From Cytophagales bacterium (GTDB lineage: Bacteria > Bacteroidota > Bacteroidia > Cytophagales > Cyclobacteriaceae): a DNA stretch of 59,556 nucleotides. The notes under the pieces were generated by a model. The model made no database searches, had not been told where the DNA came from, and saw only the letters and a program-made list of their open reading frames with translations. The stretch covers positions 1 through 59,556 of the forward strand of contig JANYHI010000057.1 of the NCBI GenBank assembly GCA_025359125.1, written 5' to 3'. Within the stretch, counting starts at the first letter, position 1; each line of letters opens with the position of its first letter. Made by a program: the position numbers and the translations under genes. This document shows, one piece after another, positions 27,601 through 36,690 of this stretch.

Positions 27601-28934
27601 GCTATAGCCGATAAAGACAAGGTTTTATCTGTTGCGCCTGTAGAGGAGTTCGTGATCGTGCCTGTTTGTGTACCCGAATTGCCACTAGGATTAAATTTTA
27701 TATATATGGTTTGAGCAGATGAGAAAAGTGTTTTATCAATTGAGATGATTGAGGCATAAGTTGCATCGTCCTTAGACAGAAGAAAGCTTCCTGTTACCGA
27801 AATACTCGCATCGGATGAAAGATCGCTGGCCGAAAGCGTATAGGTTTGCGGTGCACTTTGCTTTATTTTACTCGTAACCCCCAGAAAAGTAATGGTGGTA
27901 GCGGAAGGTGTTAATACTGGGGTGACTACGGTAGCCGTGGTGACATCCACTTTGGAAGGCGAAGTTTGCAGATTACCCACGTTGTCTTCAGCCACAGCGT
28001 ATACATCATAGTCGATACCGGCAGAAAGACCCGTTACAGATAAATTATATTCTATGGCCGCGGCAGTATTGGTAATGGTTCCTTTCAAGTTACTAGATAA
28101 AGAATTGCCAACATCATCTTGTCCGTTTTTCACTTGCGTGGATGTAGGAGTGGTTGCATTATTGGTTAATACCACAAAATAGGTTTTTCCAGCTTCGTTC
28201 AAATTGGTGAACACATCAAAGCCACTTGATAGAATATTTCCTGTTTTCGGATATGATGAAGTAAATGTTGGTGGAGTGGTATCTACCACCAGGGGCTCAA
28301 TAGCACTACTAGAATTTTGAGGTTGAGGAGAGCGCGTAACAAAATCGCTGGCGTTATTATTTGAATCTTGTCCATTGCCTAAAAATTCATCTACACCACC
28401 GCTGCCCATGGTGGTGGTGGTGGAGGTTGAATTAGCTTTACGTTCGAGGGAAATAATATTGGATGCTGCAGAGGCAACCGCTCCTTCAAAACAATTTGCT
28501 GTGCCGTATCCCAACAAATCAACATATCCTGAGGGGCACGAGCCAGATAATGCAGTGATAGAATTGACCAAAGCTACTTTGCCATTAGAGGCCGATAAAT
28601 TAATAGAACCGACAGCCGCATCGCTTAAAGGCAAGGCTGCGCCAACCGATCCTCCAGAGGCTTCTTGAATTAAATAATATCCTTTTGCAGCAATAGATCC
28701 GGTAAGGGCTGTAACTGCCCAAGTCGTTCCAGAAGAGGATGCATATTGTACACTCCATCCAGCCAAGCTAATAGAAGAACTAGTTGGGTTATAAAGTTCA
28801 ATAAAATCGTTTTTATAAACGGCACTTGTATTGCCACCGCCTCCATATACTTCACTGATTACTATATTTTGAGAGAATGCACCGAGGGTAAGAAATACCA
28901 ACCAACAAAAAGATAAGTAAAATTTCAATTTCAT
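24633..28934 (-). CDS. Large T9SS-secreted extracellular nuclease
   Basis: 1433 residues from the ATG at 28934, chosen because it starts the signal peptide MKLKFYLSFCWLVFLTLGAFSQ. Domains in order: lamin-tail-like domain (IVISEVYGGGGN, about 20-190), an Ig/fibronectin-like segment, a choice-of-anchor (jelly-roll) domain (about 450-620), an endonuclease/exonuclease/phosphatase domain (about 725-1025, with NLEFFG, EEV, DIHAKSG, VGDYNDD and SDHLPV), three tandem Ig-like repeats (about 1026-1270), and a T9SS sorting domain starting VYPNP. It should degrade DNA or RNA outside the cell. The lamin-tail/EEP order matches known Bacteroidota extracellular nucleases. Confidence 0.93.
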   Translation of the reverse strand: MKLKFYLSFCWLVFLTLGAFSQNIVISEVYGGGGNTSAVYKNDFIELYNPTSSSISLAGWSVQYASSSGTTWAVTALTGSIAAKGYYLIQEASGGSVGAALPLSDAAVGSINLSASNGKVALVNSITALSGSCPSGYVDLLGYGTANCFEGAVASAASNIISLERKANSTSTTTTMGSGGVDEFLGNGQDSNNNASDFVTRSPQPQNSSSAIEPLVVDTTPPTFTSSYPKTGNILSSGFDVFTNLNEAGKTYFVVLTNNATTPTSTQVKNGQDDVGNSLSSNLKGTITNTAAAIEYNLSVTGLSAGIDYDVYAVAEDNVGNLQTSPSKVDVTTATVVTPVLTPSATTITFLGVTSKIKQSAPQTYTLSASDLSSDASISVTGSFLLSKDDATYASIISIDKTLFSSAQTIYIKFNPSGNSGTQTGTITNSSTGATDKTLSLSAIAFDPFNQNFNDPNFLTTSGWGQYSKTGAQVWATTNFGHTCLTGCTGATVDKAAQINGYASVAQDNEDWLISPQLDLTGFVNYPALSFWSISAFAGDGLQLKYSTNYTGSGDPTLANWTTLDGKFPASNTATWTKSSNIILPKLNMYVAVIYTSNTTAASRWTFDDWLLEDTASYIDVPAISYSFGEIVAGNSSASKNFTFTGIGYGDITVTPSAGYEVSLDNATFAASQVVAQSDAAGGRTIYVRFAPSTKQLKWNGSISFTGAGLNTSYGTLTGSSYPKVETLDVVCYNLEFFGTDVKDTSGKEFGPTDDALQVNNVRTVLQTINADIYGVEEVADDAAFNTLVSGLTGYDKILSDKWSYSFNTPDPNFPPQKVGFIYNTSTVQVVSSRVMFAKMYDDIRGGNSSLLPGYPTTASSFWSSGRLPFMVTFDITINGFKKRIRVIDIHAKSGSATADYNRRKYDVQLLRDSLVAHYANDNIILVGDYNDDVDVSIAAPAITNSSFKSFVDDATNFNTLTYSISTAGAFSFPSSSSFLDHIITSNELTNTYITNSITVEDPRTYISNYTNTTSDHLPVSARFLLDVKTDQTITFNTLPAKKYGDAAFTLSANSTSGLPISYSTSDATVASIAGNSVTILKPGTVTITANQVGDGSYNAALSIDQSLTVNKADQTIAFNPLPTKIFGDASFIISATSTSILPVTLVSSDATAASISGNTITILKAGTVSITAKQAGDANYNAATDVSQSLTINKADQAITFNTIADKKLIDPSFSLVATTNSLLPIVFTTTSAKITLVGSQVTIVSAGRANIKAAQSGNANYNAATDVTKSFCIQPAKPTISSSLGSGLATLTSSATVGNQWFLNGTAIAGATNNTYSATTAGTYKVQTTVDDCVSDFSIDTPVVITGDINLGASVVRVYPNPTSENLFIIGLEADAKECIVLDILGRSTPMSLEKVGEGHLLPTGNLSEGFYFLRISENNHLQQIKFIKKN
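25110..25855 (-). repeat. Three tandem Ig-like coding repeats
   Basis: Three units of about 82 codons inside the nuclease gene. Each starts DQ(T/A)I(T/A)FN, has GD or ID-(A/P)-(A/S)-F, and ends Y-N-A-A followed by a short strand and K-A or P-A. The repeats have diverged at DNA level and the third is the most different, so they are old. They probably space the catalytic domain from the cell surface. Confidence 0.8.
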
Positions 28935-29014
28935 GGGCTTTATGATTAAGTGAACTATAAAGATGTATCTTTTGTAGGGTTTTGATACTAAAAAATGAGT
29001 TAACGAATCTTTAA

Positions 29015-29045
29015 CAAATGTACTTTGAGATAACACCCCTACAAA
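29015..29045 (-). promoter_or_regulatory. Promoter of the extracellular nuclease gene
   Basis: On the minus strand, TTTG at 29045-29042, a 19-base spacer and TACATTTG at 29022-29015: a full Bacteroidota promoter (-33 TTTG, -7 TAnnTTTG). Transcription would start about 75 bases before the ATG. Confidence 0.65.
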
Positions 29046-29082
29046 CTTAATTTTTTGGTTAATTTCGAACTTTGTTAATGAT

Positions 29083-30186
29083 ATGTTTCGCAGAATAATC
29101 GACCAATTCTCTCGCTTTTTTGTTGGGGGCCTTTTTATTTTTTCCGGGTTAATTAAACTCAATGATCCTGTTGGCACACAAATAAAAATGGAAGAATACT
29201 TTGAAGTGTTTGCTGATGATTTCGGCTTATTTTTTCATTATTTTATTCCTGGGTCTTTAGAAATAGGAATGATTATGATCATTCTCGAACTGGCAATTGG
29301 TGTTGCCATTCTTATTTTCTGGCGAATGAATCTTACCACCTGGATTCTTCTCGGGCTGATGTTATTTTTTACCTTTTTAACTTTCTACTCTGCTTACTTT
29401 AATAAAGTTACCGACTGCGGTTGTTTTGGCGATGCCATTAAACTCACTCCGTGGGAATCTTTTACAAAGGATATAATTCTCATGGTTTTTGTATTACACT
29501 TGTTTTGGTTTAGAAGAAAGTATCAACCAGCTCTGCGTACGCGCGAAGGAAATGCAATTGTCATCACAACTATTTTGATTAGCCTTTTCTTAGGTATTTA
29601 TGCCATACAACATTTGCCTTTTATAGATTTTCGTGCATACCGGGTCGGTAATAATATTCCACAACAAATGATTGCTACAGAGCAACCCGTGATCAAATAT
29701 GTTTTTGAGAATGATGGAAAGAAAATTATTTCTGATAAATATATTTCGGATCCAGCGTACAAATACGTTTCCTCAAAAATATTAAATGAAGATAAGATCA
29801 AACCGAAGATTACAGATTATTCAGTAAGCAGCACAGAAGGAGAAGATAAAACACAATATACTTTTCAAGGCTCCCGATTATTGATTGTTATTTCTAATGC
29901 AGGCAAAGCATCTACTAAGAATATTGAGGCGATCAGAAATCTTACGCGTGCATTAGAGGGCAAGGTAGATTGTTTTGTGCTCACAGCCTCAAGTGCTGAG
30001 GCTATGGAAACTTTCCGTCATGAGAATCAGCTAGCTGTGCCTTATTATTTTTCGGATGCAACGGTTTTAAAAACAATCATCCGAGCTAACCCTGGCATTG
30101 CCCTATGGAAAGATGGAACGGTGTTAGGCAACTGGCACTATAATGATACCCCATCTGCAGAAGAAATTTTGAATCTGCTTCAATGA
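29083..30186 (+). CDS. DoxX-like membrane protein with a thioredoxin-like tail
   Basis: 367 residues. The N-terminal half is a DoxX/MauE-type four-helix membrane domain with TDCGCFGDA near 108-116, a CxC pair typical of this group. The C-terminal soluble part (about 260-367) resembles a thioredoxin fold: SRLLIVISNAGKAS, the VPYYFSDATVLKTIIRANPG segment and NWHYNDTPSAEEI. No CxxC is visible in it. Such BT_3928-type proteins are widespread in Bacteroidota and their role, perhaps quinone-linked thiol redox chemistry, is unproven. It overlaps aroK by 4 bases (ATGA). Confidence 0.82.
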   Translation: MFRRIIDQFSRFFVGGLFIFSGLIKLNDPVGTQIKMEEYFEVFADDFGLFFHYFIPGSLEIGMIMIILELAIGVAILIFWRMNLTTWILLGLMLFFTFLTFYSAYFNKVTDCGCFGDAIKLTPWESFTKDIILMVFVLHLFWFRRKYQPALRTREGNAIVITTILISLFLGIYAIQHLPFIDFRAYRVGNNIPQQMIATEQPVIKYVFENDGKKIISDKYISDPAYKYVSSKILNEDKIKPKITDYSVSSTEGEDKTQYTFQGSRLLIVISNAGKASTKNIEAIRNLTRALEGKVDCFVLTASSAEAMETFRHENQLAVPYYFSDATVLKTIIRANPGIALWKDGTVLGNWHYNDTPSAEEILNLLQ

Positions 30187-30701
30187 AAATTTTTCTGATT
30201 GGATTGCCGGGTTCAGGAAAGTCTACTTTGGGAAAGCACGTTGCGAGTTCTCTTTCCTTACCGTTTGTAGATTTGGATACGATCATTGAAAAGGTAGAAA
30301 AGCGAACCGTTGCGGAAATCTTTAAAGAATCTGGCGAAGATTATTTTAGAAAAATTGAATCTGAACTTTTAATCAAGTGGATTCAATTCGACACAGATTA
30401 TATTATGGCAACAGGAGGAGGCACACCTTGTTTTTATACTAATATGCAAGAGATGAATAAGGCTGGAGCTACCATTTTTCTGGACGTTTCTCCAATGGAA
30501 ATTGCCCACCGCATCCATTCCTCAAGAAATCAAAACCGCCCGTTGTTTGACAAAATGAATTTTGATGTAATGAAAGATCAGATAGAAACACTTCGCACTC
30601 GAAGAATCTCATTCTATAAAATGGCTAAAAAAATTATCTCAGATAAAAATATTTCTTCTTCTCAAGTTCTTGCCTTAATTAAAAAGGAAAGCCAACTGTA
30701 A
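30183..30701 (+). CDS. aroK: Shikimate kinase
   Basis: 172 residues, standard length. Walker A GLPGSGKST at 7-15, DLDT (Mg and shikimate site, D32-D34), the FRKIESELL block, ATGGGTP, and the lid with NRPL. It phosphorylates shikimate in chorismate synthesis, following AroE encoded at 6282. It overlaps the stop of the DoxX-like gene by 4 bases and its end overlaps the convergent FadL-like gene by 23 bases. Confidence 0.95.
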   Translation: MKIFLIGLPGSGKSTLGKHVASSLSLPFVDLDTIIEKVEKRTVAEIFKESGEDYFRKIESELLIKWIQFDTDYIMATGGGTPCFYTNMQEMNKAGATIFLDVSPMEIAHRIHSSRNQNRPLFDKMNFDVMKDQIETLRTRRISFYKMAKKIISDKNISSSQVLALIKKESQL

Positions 30702-32304
30702 ACATGATTCGAGTGGTTGAGTTGGTGTAATTTACATAAGGGCTAATAGGTGTGGCAACAGAGTAAGGAACATAATATCCGTCACCTTGTGTATTGATTA
30801 TAGCAAAGTCAATGAAAAATTTTGCGTCTCTATAACCAACACCGCCACTGATAGAACTTAAACTTGTCAAAGAGTAATTAATTCTATCGGTTGGCTTTCT
30901 AAGGTATGGATCTCCCATCAAATTGTATCCACCACGGACTCTAAATTTCTTGATTCGGTATTCTCCACCTATACGGATATTGGTTGCAGATTTAAATCTT
31001 GTACTGACTTTGCTATTCACTTCGCTGTTCGCATCAATAGTTAAGCTGTAATACTGCTGACTAAAACTGCTGGTTGTTGAATGGCTATAATCAATCATTT
31101 CAACATCAAATGAAAGGAATCCTTTTTTAGGATAAAAAACTGCTGCTCCAAATGTAAATCTGGCTGGAGTACTTAAACTATAACTAACGGGATCATCAAT
31201 AGTACTTGACTTTTCATTTGTCAAAATTCGTTTACCGTTTCCATAATAATCAAAATTATTCCAACTAGTACGCGCACTTCCATTATATGTATCATTTAAT
31301 TGATAGGCCGAAGGTGTTACATAGGAAATTCCAACTTGAAAGAAATCAATTGGCTTATAAATTCCACCTAGCGTTAAATTAACACCACCTCCTGTTGTTG
31401 ATCGTGTTTCATTGAGAACTAAATTATTAAAGCAACCATTGCAATTCATTTTTTGACCTTCGTAGTTCTCTTTGTAAGTTTTATCATAACTGTATCGCAC
31501 AGAATTAATACCAAGCCCTGCTCCTAAAAAAATCTTATCAGCAAAATTTGCTCCGTAGGATATGTTCCATTGATTTTGTGAACCCGAAGTCTTTATCGTT
31601 TCACTTTGAAGTGGTTTGCCCGTGACATCTGTGAAATAGGTTGTGCCATTGGTAGTAGTAGGGCCTAGCAAATAATTTTCATACCCCAAGAATGCCTGAG
31701 TATTTACATTATCTCCTTTACCAGGCGCATTATTGTTCGGGTCGAAGTTTGAATCGAATTGATCTTTGGTAAAGCCATCTGAAACTTCTTTAAAATAGTC
31801 AATGATTGAGGTTCCATTATTTTGCCCTTTGTATTCTATGCCTCCGTTAAAATCATTAATTCGATTTAAGGTTATAGCAAAGGTTCCTCCTAAGAATGGA
31901 GCTCTGTCATCATTTTTACCTGCGCCAAAAACAATACTTAACCCAGGCAAACTCAAATTTGAACTTGAAAATGGAGAGCTGAACTTGGAGTTAATTATTT
32001 TACCATTGATATCAAATTCATTGGTCGTGTAAGTTGAATTTGAAGACTGTAATGTAAATGCGGGCGTAATAGTAAATTCATTTCTATTATAAAGACCAAG
32101 ACCGGCAGGATTTGAAAGAGCTGAACTATAATCTCCCCCTAGTGCAACTTGCGCTCCACCCATGGCTTGCATTCGCGCACTGCCTCCAGAATTTTGTCTG
32201 GAGAATAGAAGTGCTTGCTCGATAAAATAATTTTGCCCCACAACCTGAAAAGAAAAGAGCATGAGTATAACAGAGAGCAATCGCTCCAAATTTTTAAAGC
32301 TCAT
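30679..32304 (-). CDS. OmpP1/FadL-like outer membrane beta-barrel protein
   Basis: 541 residues. Signal peptide (about 1-23, ending VVGQ), then the N-terminal plug-like segment RMQAMGGAQVALGGDYSSALSNPAGLG typical of FadL/OmpP1 in Bacteroidota. Many alternating amphipathic strands follow and it ends with ITFTVGFPF-like terminal aromatic F. It may carry hydrophobic substrates across the outer membrane; the substrate is unknown. The T9SS component PorV is a distant relative, but this protein is longer than PorV. Confidence 0.8.
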   Translation of the reverse strand: MSFKNLERLLSVILMLFSFQVVGQNYFIEQALLFSRQNSGGSARMQAMGGAQVALGGDYSSALSNPAGLGLYNRNEFTITPAFTLQSSNSTYTTNEFDINGKIINSKFSSPFSSSNLSLPGLSIVFGAGKNDDRAPFLGGTFAITLNRINDFNGGIEYKGQNNGTSIIDYFKEVSDGFTKDQFDSNFDPNNNAPGKGDNVNTQAFLGYENYLLGPTTTNGTTYFTDVTGKPLQSETIKTSGSQNQWNISYGANFADKIFLGAGLGINSVRYSYDKTYKENYEGQKMNCNGCFNNLVLNETRSTTGGGVNLTLGGIYKPIDFFQVGISYVTPSAYQLNDTYNGSARTSWNNFDYYGNGKRILTNEKSSTIDDPVSYSLSTPARFTFGAAVFYPKKGFLSFDVEMIDYSHSTTSSFSQQYYSLTIDANSEVNSKVSTRFKSATNIRIGGEYRIKKFRVRGGYNLMGDPYLRKPTDRINYSLTSLSSISGGVGYRDAKFFIDFAIINTQGDGYYVPYSVATPISPYVNYTNSTTRIMFTVGFPF

Positions 32305-32335
32305 TCGTTTCTAATTTTTTTGTAAAGGAAAAAAT

Positions 32336-33409
32336 TTAATCTCTACCTCTTCTTGAACCGCCCCCACCGGCATGTCCACCACCACCTCCTGTGCTGAATG
32401 AGGATCGACTGCCGCCATTGTTGAATCCTCCAAAGCTGCTGCGCCCACCCCAATCATTATTATTTTGATTGTTCCAGCTGTTGTTATAGTTCTGCTGCTG
32501 ATAAGAGCGTGTGTTGTTCCAAGTATCACTTCCTCTAGTAACTTGGGTATCATTTCTCCAAGTTCTATTGTAATACTGAGTTGAGTTATTATTAGATGCT
32601 ATTCTTCCACCAGTACTATTTAAGGAACTTGCCCGTGTTCCATCTGCAGAATAGTAGCTATTTACTTCCTGATTTCTTGCTGAATGTGGTCTAGGTCGGT
32701 CAACGACTACAATAGTAGATGATCCGTACCCGCCATATCTATAAGGGTTATAGGCATACGGATTATAATATGAGCCATATCCTCCATATCCGTACCCACT
32801 GTTGTAAAACGAATTCATGCCGTAATAACTATTCCCGAAACTCATAGAAGAACTTCCCCATCCATAGCCACTACCAAATCCAAATGACAAACCAGATTGA
32901 TAAAAACTGCTTCCGTATCCGCCAAATCCTCCATACCCGTAAGGGCTCATCATACTATTATAACCATAAGGATTCATTCCGCTATATCCATAGTTATTGT
33001 ATCCATATGGGCTACCAAATCTACTTGCAGAATAATATGAGTTGTTATAGTTCGTATAGCAGCTATTGCAATTGCTGGCTAAATTTTGATTCACAGCTAT
33101 CGGCTGATAATTCGGTGAGAAATATTGTGCGGTCGTGTTTGTATTTCCATTCACCTTAGCACCTGAAATATATTCCGGATTTACATTTCGTGCCGAATAA
33201 CTATCAGTAGGATTGATGGCACTCGTTGTTTCACTTTCGGTAATTCTTCTTGCGTTATCCGAAGATAAAGCAATGTGACGAGAGGCATTTAAAGTGGCTC
33301 TGTCTTTAGAAGTAAAGTACATGTCATCATACTCTTCTGTGCTTTGTGCCCACACACAAGAACCTGCTGCTACTGCCAGAATGGTTAAGAATGCTACTTT
33401 CGTTTTCAT
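32336..33409 (-). CDS. Secreted Gly/Tyr/Asn/Ser-rich low-complexity protein
   Basis: 357 residues from the ATG at 33409, which begins the signal peptide MKTKVAFLTILAVAAGSCVWAQ. The first part (about 22-115) is of ordinary composition. The centre (about 125-235) is a Y-G-Y-G-S/N-P-rich stretch with many NPYGYN/GYGGYG units, then an N/Q/W/S-rich part (NNWGG) and a final G5-H-A-G4 stretch with basic end SRRGRD. No enzyme fold. The composition recalls structural, adhesive or matrix proteins. It is 31 bp upstream of the FadL-like gene on the same strand, so both may be expressed together. Confidence 0.75.
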   Translation of the reverse strand: MKTKVAFLTILAVAAGSCVWAQSTEEYDDMYFTSKDRATLNASRHIALSSDNARRITESETTSAINPTDSYSARNVNPEYISGAKVNGNTNTTAQYFSPNYQPIAVNQNLASNCNSCYTNYNNSYYSASRFGSPYGYNNYGYSGMNPYGYNSMMSPYGYGGFGGYGSSFYQSGLSFGFGSGYGWGSSSMSFGNSYYGMNSFYNSGYGYGGYGSYYNPYAYNPYRYGGYGSSTIVVVDRPRPHSARNQEVNSYYSADGTRASSLNSTGGRIASNNNSTQYYNRTWRNDTQVTRGSDTWNNTRSYQQQNYNNSWNNQNNNDWGGRSSFGGFNNGGSRSSFSTGGGGGHAGGGGSRRGRD

Positions 33410-33556
33410 ATGTTTATGGATTGTATCCACGGTTAATAACGTAAATCTAATCAAATCAGATATCTATTGATGCAATTTTAATGCTAAAAGACACCTCTGC
33501 CATTTGATGGAAGAATGAAAACAAGGCCTAACATCCTTCTATCCTCCCAATACTTC

Positions 33557-33564
33557 TATATTTG
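33557..33564 (+). promoter_or_regulatory. Bacteroidota -7 promoter element for proS
   Basis: TATATTTG followed by C, exact match to TAnnTTTG, 32 bases before the proS ATG. The -33 element is not clear. Confidence 0.55.
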
Positions 33565-33596
33565 CGGTTCGCTTCACTAAAAAAGATGTTTTTGTA

Positions 33597-35075
33597 ATGG
33601 GAAAGGAGATTACTAGCCGCGCGACAGATTATTCGCAATGGTATATTGACCTGGTAAAAAAGGCCGATTTGGCAGAGAATTCGGATGTTAGAGGTTGTAT
33701 GGTTATAAAGCCGTATGGCTATAGCATTTGGGAAAAAATGCAACAGGCATTAGACAAGATGTTTAAAGATACTGGGCATGTTAATGCGTACTTCCCTCTC
33801 TTTGTGCCGAAGAGCATGTTTGAAGCGGAAGAGAAGAATGCTGAAGGTTTCGCCAAGGAGTGTGCGATTGTTACTCACTACCGATTAAAAAATGACCCAA
33901 ACCGTCCGGGTAAGTTAATGGTAGATCCGGATGCAAAGTTGGAAGAGGAGTTAGTAGTTAGGCCAACCAGTGAAGCTATCATTTGGAGCACGTATAAAAA
34001 ATGGATTCAATCGTATCGCGACTTACCCCTGTTGATAAACCAATGGGCGAATGTGATTCGCTGGGAAATGCGTACACGACTTTTTTTACGTACGGCAGAA
34101 TTTTTATGGCAAGAAGGACATACTGCACATGCTACTTCTGCTGAAGCCATAGCAGAAACCAAGCAGATGTTAGATGTGTATGCAGAATTTGCTGAGACGT
34201 TTATGGCCATGCCAGTAATCAAAGGTGTTAAATCTGAAGGCGAGCGTTTCCCAGGTGCAATTGATACTTATTGTATTGAGGCAATGATGCAAGATGGTAA
34301 AGCTTTGCAAGCAGGCACTTCTCATTTTTTAGGTCAGAATTTTGCAAACGCATTTGATGTACAGTTTACAAATAAAGAAGGCAAGCTTGAAAAAGTGTGG
34401 GGAACTTCGTGGGGTGTAAGCACGCGTTTGATTGGTGCATTAATTATGGCTCATTCAGATGATGATGGATTAGTATTGCCACCGAAGTTGGCTCCGATAC
34501 ATGTGGTGATTGTACCTATTTTTAAGAATGAAGAAGAGTTAGCTAAAATATCTACGAAAGCGGAGGGTATTGCTAAAGAATTGAGAAAGCAAGGTCTATC
34601 GGTAAAGTTCGATAACAGAGAAAACTTAAAGCCTGGATTTAAGTTTGCTGAATATGAGTTGAAAGGGGTACCCGTACGTATAGCTATCGGACCGCGCGAT
34701 TTAGAAAATGGAACCGTGGAGGTTGCCAGAAGAGATACCAAAGAAAAGAAAGTAGTTTCGTTAGATAGTGTCGTGTCTGAAATCCAAGGATTGCTCGACA
34801 ACATTCAACAAAATATTTACGATCGTGCTTTAAAATTCCGCGAAGAAAAAGTTACGAAAGCAGATTCGTATGCCGATTTCAAAAAAATATTAGACGAAAA
34901 AGGAGGATTTGTTTTGGCTCATTGGGATGGAACCGCAGAAACTGAAGGATTAATTAAAGATGAGACAAAAGCTACTATTCGCTGCATTCCATTAGATGCA
35001 AAAGAAGAAAGTGGCGCTTGTATTTATTCTGGCAAGCCATCTAATAAAAGGGTACTATTTGCAAGAGCTTATTAG
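33597..35075 (+). CDS. proS: Prolyl-tRNA synthetase (archaeal/eukaryote-like type)
   Basis: 492 residues without the editing insertion of the long bacterial form, as usual in Bacteroidota. Class II core with SEAIIW, the motif 2 region [24 protein letters not shown] and [12 protein letters not shown], an anticodon domain ([13 protein letters not shown]) and the C-terminal zinc-like domain starting ILDEKGGFV. It charges tRNA-Pro. Heptanucleotide repeats fill the region between its stop and nfeD. Confidence 0.96.
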   Translation: MGKEITSRATDYSQWYIDLVKKADLAENSDVRGCMVIKPYGYSIWEKMQQALDKMFKDTGHVNAYFPLFVPKSMFEAEEKNAEGFAKECAIVTHYRLKNDPNRPGKLMVDPDAKLEEELVVRPTSEAIIWSTYKKWIQSYRDLPLLINQWANVIRWEMRTRLFLRTAEFLWQEGHTAHATSAEAIAETKQMLDVYAEFAETFMAMPVIKGVKSEGERFPGAIDTYCIEAMMQDGKALQAGTSHFLGQNFANAFDVQFTNKEGKLEKVWGTSWGVSTRLIGALIMAHSDDDGLVLPPKLAPIHVVIVPIFKNEEELAKISTKAEGIAKELRKQGLSVKFDNRENLKPGFKFAEYELKGVPVRIAIGPRDLENGTVEVARRDTKEKKVVSLDSVVSEIQGLLDNIQQNIYDRALKFREEKVTKADSYADFKKILDEKGGFVLAHWDGTAETEGLIKDETKATIRCIPLDAKEESGACIYSGKPSNKRVLFARAY

Positions 35076-35177
35076 ATTTGAAACTGCCGATTTAAGATAT
35101 GAGATTTTAACAGTAGCTTTGAAAGTGTAAATTGTGAGTCAATCAAAAATCGTAGATCATAATAGTAAATACAGTAA
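35074..35177. repeat. Heptanucleotide repeat region between proS and nfeD
   Basis: About fifteen 7-base units between the proS stop and the nfeD start. AGATTTG at 35074 recurs in register as AGATATG (35095) and AGATTTT (35102). Further on, the tetramer AATC or GATC recurs every seven bases (35141, 35148, 35155). Other units are too degenerate to count alone. Confidence 0.55.
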
Positions 35178-35648
35178 ATGGTAGAATGGTCAACCGTTAT
35201 ATCGCTCATTGGGTTTGGGCTTATCTTAGTAGTGGTAGAAATTATTTTTGTGCCGGGCACTACTTTGGTTGGGGTAATCGGATTTTGTTTCTTGATTGCA
35301 GGAGTTGGTTTAAGTTTTAAATATTTTGGTGCAGAAGTAGGTTGGATAATGTTGGGCAGCACAGCCGTTGCGTGTGGAGGTCTTTTGTATTTTTCTTTTA
35401 CGAGTGATATTTGGAAACGATTCTCATTAAAATCTTTCAGCAATAGTAAAGTGAACGAAGGAGATTTGGATAAACTAGCCGTAGGCATGGAAGGTCAAAC
35501 TATTTCAGCATTAAGGCCAATTGGTAAGGCTGAATTGAATAATCAAACTGTTGAAGTAAAGACCAATGGTGGTTATGTAGACAGCGGAAGCAAGATTAGA
35601 ATCGTTAAAATAATTTCAAATCAAATAATCGTAGAAACAATTAATTAA
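35178..35648 (+). CDS. NfeD-like membrane protein (short form)
   Basis: 156 residues. Two to three membrane helices (about 5-75) then a small OB-fold NfeD domain (about 90-156: [36 protein letters not shown] is the typical strand pattern). There is no protease domain, so it is the short form that partners flotillin-like proteins. floA follows by 7 bp, which supports this pairing in membrane microdomain organisation. Confidence 0.9.
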   Translation: MVEWSTVISLIGFGLILVVVEIIFVPGTTLVGVIGFCFLIAGVGLSFKYFGAEVGWIMLGSTAVACGGLLYFSFTSDIWKRFSLKSFSNSKVNEGDLDKLAVGMEGQTISALRPIGKAELNNQTVEVKTNGGYVDSGSKIRIVKIISNQIIVETIN

Positions 35649-35655
35649 AAATTTT

Positions 35656-36636
35656 ATGCAAGAATTAGGATTCATTTTTATTGTGTTTATCTGTATCATT
35701 GGATTTTTCATGTTCATGTACTTTGTACCAGTAGGATTATGGGTAACGGCCATTTTCTCTGGTGTACGTGTGAGCATCGGTCAACTTATTGGAATGCGCC
35801 TCCGTAAAATTCCACCTAGCATTATAGTCAATTCATTGATCACAGCAACGAAGGCGGGAATTCCCTTAACGCCAAGCGATCTAGAGACCCACTACCTTGC
35901 TGGAGGTGACGTTCCGAATGTAATTAAAGCACTAATATCAGCCGATAAGGCAAACATTAATTTGAGTTTCAAACAAGCCACTGCTATTGACTTGGCAGGC
36001 CGTAATGTATTTGAAGCAGTACAAATTTCTGTGAATCCAAAAGTAATTAACACCCCTAAGGTTGCAGCCGTTGCCGCAGATGGTATTCAGTTGATTGCCA
36101 TTGCACGCGTTACGGTTCGTGCAAGCTTAGCTCAGTTGGTGGGGGGTGCTGGTGAAGAAACGATTTTAGCTCGAGTAGGTGAGGGCATTGTTACCTCTAT
36201 CGGTTCAGCGGCATCACATAAGGAAGTATTAGCAAACCCTGATAAGATTTCGAAGTTGGTATTGTCTCGCGGATTGGATGCTGGTACAGCTTTTGAAATT
36301 CTCTCGATTGATATTGCTGATGTAGATGTAGGTGCTAACATTGGCGCGAAATTGCAAACCGACCAAGCGGCTGCTGATTTACGTGTAGCAGAAGCAAGAG
36401 CGGAGGAACGCAGAGCCATGGCCGTTGCAGTAGAGCAAGAGATGAAAGCAAAGGCACAGGAAGCTCGCGCAAAGGTTATCGAAGCAGAAGCAGAAATTCC
36501 TAAATCAATTGCGCAAGCTTTTCTTAATGGTAACTTAGGCGTGATGGATTATTATAAGATGCAAAACGTGCAGGCCGATACCGAGATGAGAAATTCGATT
36601 TCCGGTTCTGGCAAGGGGTCTACGCCTATTAAATAA
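35656..36636 (+). CDS. floA: Flotillin-like protein FloA
   Basis: 326 residues. An N-terminal membrane hairpin (about 5-30), the SPFH-related core ([26 protein letters not shown]) and an A/E-rich coiled-coil tail ([28 protein letters not shown] region) all match the FloA/YqfA family. It assembles in lipid microdomains. It forms a two-gene operon with the NfeD-like gene and ends at a strong terminator. Confidence 0.95.
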   Translation: MQELGFIFIVFICIIGFFMFMYFVPVGLWVTAIFSGVRVSIGQLIGMRLRKIPPSIIVNSLITATKAGIPLTPSDLETHYLAGGDVPNVIKALISADKANINLSFKQATAIDLAGRNVFEAVQISVNPKVINTPKVAAVAADGIQLIAIARVTVRASLAQLVGGAGEETILARVGEGIVTSIGSAASHKEVLANPDKISKLVLSRGLDAGTAFEILSIDIADVDVGANIGAKLQTDQAAADLRVAEARAEERRAMAVAVEQEMKAKAQEARAKVIEAEAEIPKSIAQAFLNGNLGVMDYYKMQNVQADTEMRNSISGSGKGSTPIK

Positions 36637-36657
36637 CAATACTTAAAAAGTGCCGGG

Positions 36658-36690
36658 AGTCTCTTGGTTTTTTACCAAGAGACTTTTTTT
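36658..36690. terminator. Strong terminator after floA
   Basis: 11-bp perfect stem (36658-36668 with 36674-36684), 5-base T loop and a run of seven T. It also lies just after the stop of the convergent K+ channel gene and may serve it, though the T run on that side is shorter. Confidence 0.9.

Noticed and set aside
28935-29177. Longer N-terminus (81 residues) for the large nuclease
   Set aside because: It crosses the promoter of the gene and precedes an excellent signal peptide.
32311-32553. 80-codon frame overlapping the Gly/Tyr-rich protein
   Set aside because: A shifted reading of the low-complexity 3' end without start signals.
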